Source: Shewanella psychrotolerans (lineage in GTDB: Bacteria > Pseudomonadota > Gammaproteobacteria > Enterobacterales > Shewanellaceae). Taken from it: 64,000 nucleotides of DNA. The DNA lies in the NCBI RefSeq assembly GCF_019457595.1, contig NZ_CP080419.1, positions 1,054,001 through 1,118,000 on the forward strand. The letters run 5' to 3'. A model generated the notes under the pieces. The model did not search any database and was not told the DNA's origin. It was given only the letters and a program-made list of their open reading frames with translations. This document shows positions 61,321-64,000 of the stretch, piece by piece (within the stretch, counting starts at the first letter, position 1; every line of letters begins with the position of its first letter). The position numbers and the translations under genes are program-made.

Positions 61321-62196
61321 TTATGCGTTATCGTCTTCAGTTTGGGGATCGGGAAGTTTTACCCTAAGTTGAACCAATCTGCGAGTATCGGCACTAATCA
61401 CCTTGAACTCGATACCATCGATCATCACTTTTTCATTGCGCTCGGGTAAGTGCCCAAACGCATGAGACACTAGGCCACCGACGGTATCAAACTCTTCATC
61501 ACTAAACTGGGTACCGAAGGTTTCGTTAAAGTCTTCAATCGGTGTCAATGCTTTAAGCATATATAACTGCTTGCCAACTTTACGTATCTCGGTCTCTTCA
61601 GCTGAGTCATGATCAAATTCATCTTCGATTTCACCGACGATTTCTTCTAGGATATCTTCGATGGTCACTAGTCCAGATACTCCACCATATTCATCGACGA
61701 CGATCGCCATATGGTAACGTTGAGAACGGAACTCTTTAAGTAGTACATCGACACGCTTACTTTCAGGTACAACAACGGCTGGGCGGATCACTTGCCCAAG
61801 AGAGAAAGGTTCATCATTGTTTTTGAAGCCGTATTGAAGCAGATCTTTAGCGAGTAAAATACCTTCGATATGATCTTTATCTTCATTGACGACAGGAAAG
61901 CGTGAATGTGCAGAGCCAATAACAGTAGAGAGTAACTCTTCTACCGTATTATCTATCTTTAGCGCCACAATTTGTGCCCGTGGGATCATGATGTCACGCA
62001 CGCGCAGATCGGAGACTTCTAAAACACCTTTAATCATCTCGCGAGTATCTTCGCTGATCACTTCTCGTAATTCAGCATCGTGGATAACTTCCACTAATTC
62101 ATCGCGACTCTGTGGTTCGCCCTGGAATAACTGACTAACTTTTTCAAACCAGCCCTTCTTATGGGCGTTGGTACTCGGTGGGATATCGTCACTCAT
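61321..62196 (-). CDS. corC: CorC/YbeX family CBS-domain protein
   Basis: A 291-residue cytoplasmic protein with two CBS domains (for example VRDIMIPRAQIVALKI near residue 70 and MAIVVDEYGGVSGLVTIEDILEEIVGEI near 165). A C-terminal CorC_HlyC/transporter-associated domain follows (IEDFNETFGTQFSDEEFDTVGGLV). Known as CorC (magnesium and cobalt efflux) or YbeX, more recently tied to ribosome metabolism. Upstream of lnt and downstream of ybeY. Confidence 0.93.
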   Translation of the reverse strand: MSDDIPPSTNAHKKGWFEKVSQLFQGEPQSRDELVEVIHDAELREVISEDTREMIKGVLEVSDLRVRDIMIPRAQIVALKIDNTVEELLSTVIGSAHSRFPVVNEDKDHIEGILLAKDLLQYGFKNNDEPFSLGQVIRPAVVVPESKRVDVLLKEFRSQRYHMAIVVDEYGGVSGLVTIEDILEEIVGEIEDEFDHDSAEETEIRKVGKQLYMLKALTPIEDFNETFGTQFSDEEFDTVGGLVSHAFGHLPERNEKVMIDGIEFKVISADTRRLVQLRVKLPDPQTEDDNA

Positions 62197-62222
62197 AGTA
62201 TTTTCTTGACCAATATGGTCAA

Positions 62223-62693
62223 CTATTGCTCCTTGTAAGGATTTGGAAAGCCTAAACTTTCAATTAGTTGCGTCTCTAAAGACTCCATCTCTTCAGCTTC
62301 GCTGTCGATGATGTGATCATACCCTAGCAGATGAAGACAACCATGTACAACCATGTGAGCCCAATGAGCTTCTAAGCTCTTGTTTTGTTCATAAGCTTCA
62401 GATTCTACAACGGGAACACAGATCACTAAATCACCAAGTAAAGGTAACTCTACTTCTGGCGGCGATTCGAATGGAAATGATAGCACATTTGTTGGTTTGT
62501 CTTTACCGCGATAAGTGTGATTTAAAGTCTGACTTTCATGCTTATTCACTAAACGAATCGTCAGCTCAGCTTCTGGCATCGTATTACCCAGCGCCAAGCG
62601 AACCCAAGTTTCAAATTGTGCTTGAGTTGGTAAGGTATTGCTATCGATAGCGATTTGAATATCTAACGCGATTGCTGGATTCTCATGCGTCAT
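62223..62693 (-). CDS. ybeY: Endoribonuclease YbeY
   Basis: A 156-residue metal-dependent RNase for 16S rRNA 3'-end maturation and ribosome quality control. The zinc triad is in [11 protein letters not shown] (H-x3-H-x5-H) near residue 115, with [15 protein letters not shown] before it and [14 protein letters not shown]. It overlaps the end of ybeZ by eleven bases. Confidence 0.96.
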   Translation of the reverse strand: MTHENPAIALDIQIAIDSNTLPTQAQFETWVRLALGNTMPEAELTIRLVNKHESQTLNHTYRGKDKPTNVLSFPFESPPEVELPLLGDLVICVPVVESEAYEQNKSLEAHWAHMVVHGCLHLLGYDHIIDSEAEEMESLETQLIESLGFPNPYKEQ

Positions 62694-63726
62694 GAGGTGT
62701 TTGTTCCTTCAATAAATACTGACTTTCGCGCTTGGCCTTTTCGCTAGCGGCTTTCTGCTCATGGACTTCATATGCTTCGACGATGCGCGCAACGACCGGA
62801 TGACGTACCACATCTTTGGCTTGGAAGAAGTTAAAACTCACTTCATCGACATCGCTGAGCACTTCGATGGCATGACGTAGGCCTGATTTCTGATGTTTGG
62901 GGAGGTCAATTTGCGTAATATCACCAGTGATCACTGCACGAGAATTAAAGCCGATGCGGGTCAAAAACATCTTCATCTGTTCAACTGTAGTGTTTTGGCT
63001 TTCGTCCAAGATGATAAAAGCATCATTTAAGGTACGACCGCGCATATAGGCTAGCGGTGCAACTTCAATCACGCTGCGCTCAATTAGGCGCTCCACTTTT
63101 TCAAAGCCCATCATCTCAAACAGTGCATCATATAAGGGGCGTAGATAAGGGTCGACTTTCTGACTTAAATCACCCGGCAGGAAGCCCAGTTTTTCACCCG
63201 CTTCCACTGCGGGCCGAGTCAGTAAGATACGTCTTACTTCTTGGCGCTCAAGCGCATCGACTGCTGCGGCTACAGCAAGATAGGTTTTACCAGTACCGGC
63301 AGGTCCCACACCAAAACTGATATCGTGACGGACAATATTGGCCACATAATCACTTTGATTTGGGTTTCTTGGCTTTATTACGCCGCGTTTAGTTTTGATA
63401 TACAGCTCGGCGTCATCACGAGGCGCTTCGGCTTCAAGAGCGATAGCTTCTTGAATCGCCACATGTACCGTGTCTGGTTCGAGATCGGGCGTGCTACCAC
63501 GTACAGGCTGAGTCTCTACATATAACTCTTTTAATAGATTATTAGCAGTCAGACAGTTTCTCGCTTGGCCCATAATCTGAAAATGGTTATTACGGTAGTT
63601 AATCTCTACACCAATTCGGCGTTCAAGCTGTTTGATATTGTCATCAAAAGGTCCGCAAAGTGATGCGAGTCGACGAGTATCAGAAGGTTCTAAATAAAGA
63701 TTTAGGGTTGTTAATTTATTTGACAA
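62683..63726 (-). CDS. ybeZ: PhoH-like ATPase YbeZ
   Basis: About 347 residues. The start is TTG 63726, six bases after GGAG; an ATG frame extending to 63798 has no site and 24 non-homologous residues. N-terminal KH-like region, then a PhoH P-loop: [16 protein letters not shown] (Walker A) and [12 protein letters not shown] (Walker B). Works with YbeY in rRNA maturation. Same transcript as ybeY-corC-lnt. Confidence 0.95.
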   Translation of the reverse strand: MSNKLTTLNLYLEPSDTRRLASLCGPFDDNIKQLERRIGVEINYRNNHFQIMGQARNCLTANNLLKELYVETQPVRGSTPDLEPDTVHVAIQEAIALEAEAPRDDAELYIKTKRGVIKPRNPNQSDYVANIVRHDISFGVGPAGTGKTYLAVAAAVDALERQEVRRILLTRPAVEAGEKLGFLPGDLSQKVDPYLRPLYDALFEMMGFEKVERLIERSVIEVAPLAYMRGRTLNDAFIILDESQNTTVEQMKMFLTRIGFNSRAVITGDITQIDLPKHQKSGLRHAIEVLSDVDEVSFNFFQAKDVVRHPVVARIVEAYEVHEQKAASEKAKRESQYLLKEQTPHDA

Positions 63727-63871
63727 AAATAACTCCAGATAATGTTTGTCTTTATCTACGACTAGGGTCAAAGATGATATTAACAGTTTACGAGCCATTA
63801 AGCGGAAATGCTAATCCTATTTGGTCGTTAAATCGCTTGCCAACCACTCTGCTGCAGAAAACTTATATAAC

Positions 63872-63900
63872 AAAAAGCGACTGGGTTAACAGTCGCTTTG
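63872..63900 (-). terminator. Terminator after miaB
   Basis: AAAGCGACT and AGTCGCTTT pair around GGGTTAAC. On the minus strand it is followed by TTTTTG. It lies between the end of miaB and ybeZ. Confidence 0.75.
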
Positions 63901-63929
63901 AATTCGTATTTGATGACCCAACTTCCTAT

Positions 63930-64000
63930 TTAAGGGATGTATTGGGTGACGCCTAAGTCATCATCTTTCTTATGCTTAGCTAAGATATCTGATGGACGGA
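63930..64000 (-). CDS. miaB: tRNA-2-methylthio-N6-dimethylallyladenosine synthase MiaB, C-terminal end only
   Basis: The last 22 codons read RPSDILAKHKKDDDLGV then TQYIP and a stop. This matches the usual MiaB tail (RxxSVxARxRKENDLGVGxYQP), and miaB is the expected gene upstream of ybeZ. The rest of the gene is outside the window. The call depends on this short stretch and on gene order. Confidence 0.75.
   Translation of the reverse strand, partial: RPSDILAKHKKDDDLGVTQYIP

Overview
The window is a chromosomal segment of a gammaproteobacterium, almost certainly Shewanella. The 16S rRNA gene, the lptE-holA-nadD and mrdA-mrdB-mltB-rlpA-dacA-ybeD-lipB-lipA block, the miaB-ybeZ-ybeY-corC-lnt block, holD-rimI, bamD/rluD/pgeF/clpB and a small multihaem cytochrome all fit that genus. 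I make no species call. All identifications rest on reading protein and RNA motifs; no database search was run.

Layout. 1-6.3 kb: the 3' part of a GMC-type flavoprotein, a dodecin, queG, a decayed periplasmic binding-protein gene, a TPR-GGDEF diguanylate cyclase and a small unknown gene. 6.3-17.7 kb: rsuA, a PepO-like lipoprotein metallopeptidase, an exported RelA/SpoT-like protein, a SUKH (SMI1/KNR4) protein, a DUF4447-like protein, a GST, a divergent Nramp-like transporter, a serine hydrolase, yehS and NAD-malic enzyme. 17.7-24.1 kb is more fluid: a predicted triheme cytochrome, an IS4-type transposase relic, two inverted copies of a short MITE-like repeat, a DUF4097 protein, an HBM-type chemoreceptor, tRNA-Phe and an IS630-family element with a frameshifted transposase. 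24-31.4 kb is conserved core: bamD, rluD, pgeF, clpB behind a heat-shock promoter, and pssA.

31.6-37.3 kb holds a complete rRNA operon (two promoters, boxA, 16S, a tRNA-less spacer, 23S, 5S, terminator). Between its 5S gene and a tRNA-Trp lies a three-gene operon for a periplasmic dehydrogenase: a Tat-exported small subunit, a GMC flavoprotein and a diheme cytochrome c. Just past tRNA-Trp are fragments of a HipB-like antitoxin and of an IS5 transposase, then an arylsulfate sulfotransferase gene, so the tRNA-Trp flank looks like an integration and decay hotspot.

43.8-64 kb is ordinary core: holD-rimI, lipoate synthesis, peptidoglycan and cell-shape genes, ribosome maturation (rlmH, rsfS), nadD, holA, lptE, leuS, ybeL, lnt, corC, ybeY, ybeZ and the 3' end of miaB. 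Most of it is on the minus strand with short gaps or overlaps, implying long cotranscribed units.

I do not see a clear new defence or mobile system. The items most worth a second look are the exported RelA/SpoT-like protein, the MITE-like repeat whose ends match the resident IS630 end, the tRNA-Trp scar, and the Nramp-like transporter that lacks the canonical metal-site motif.
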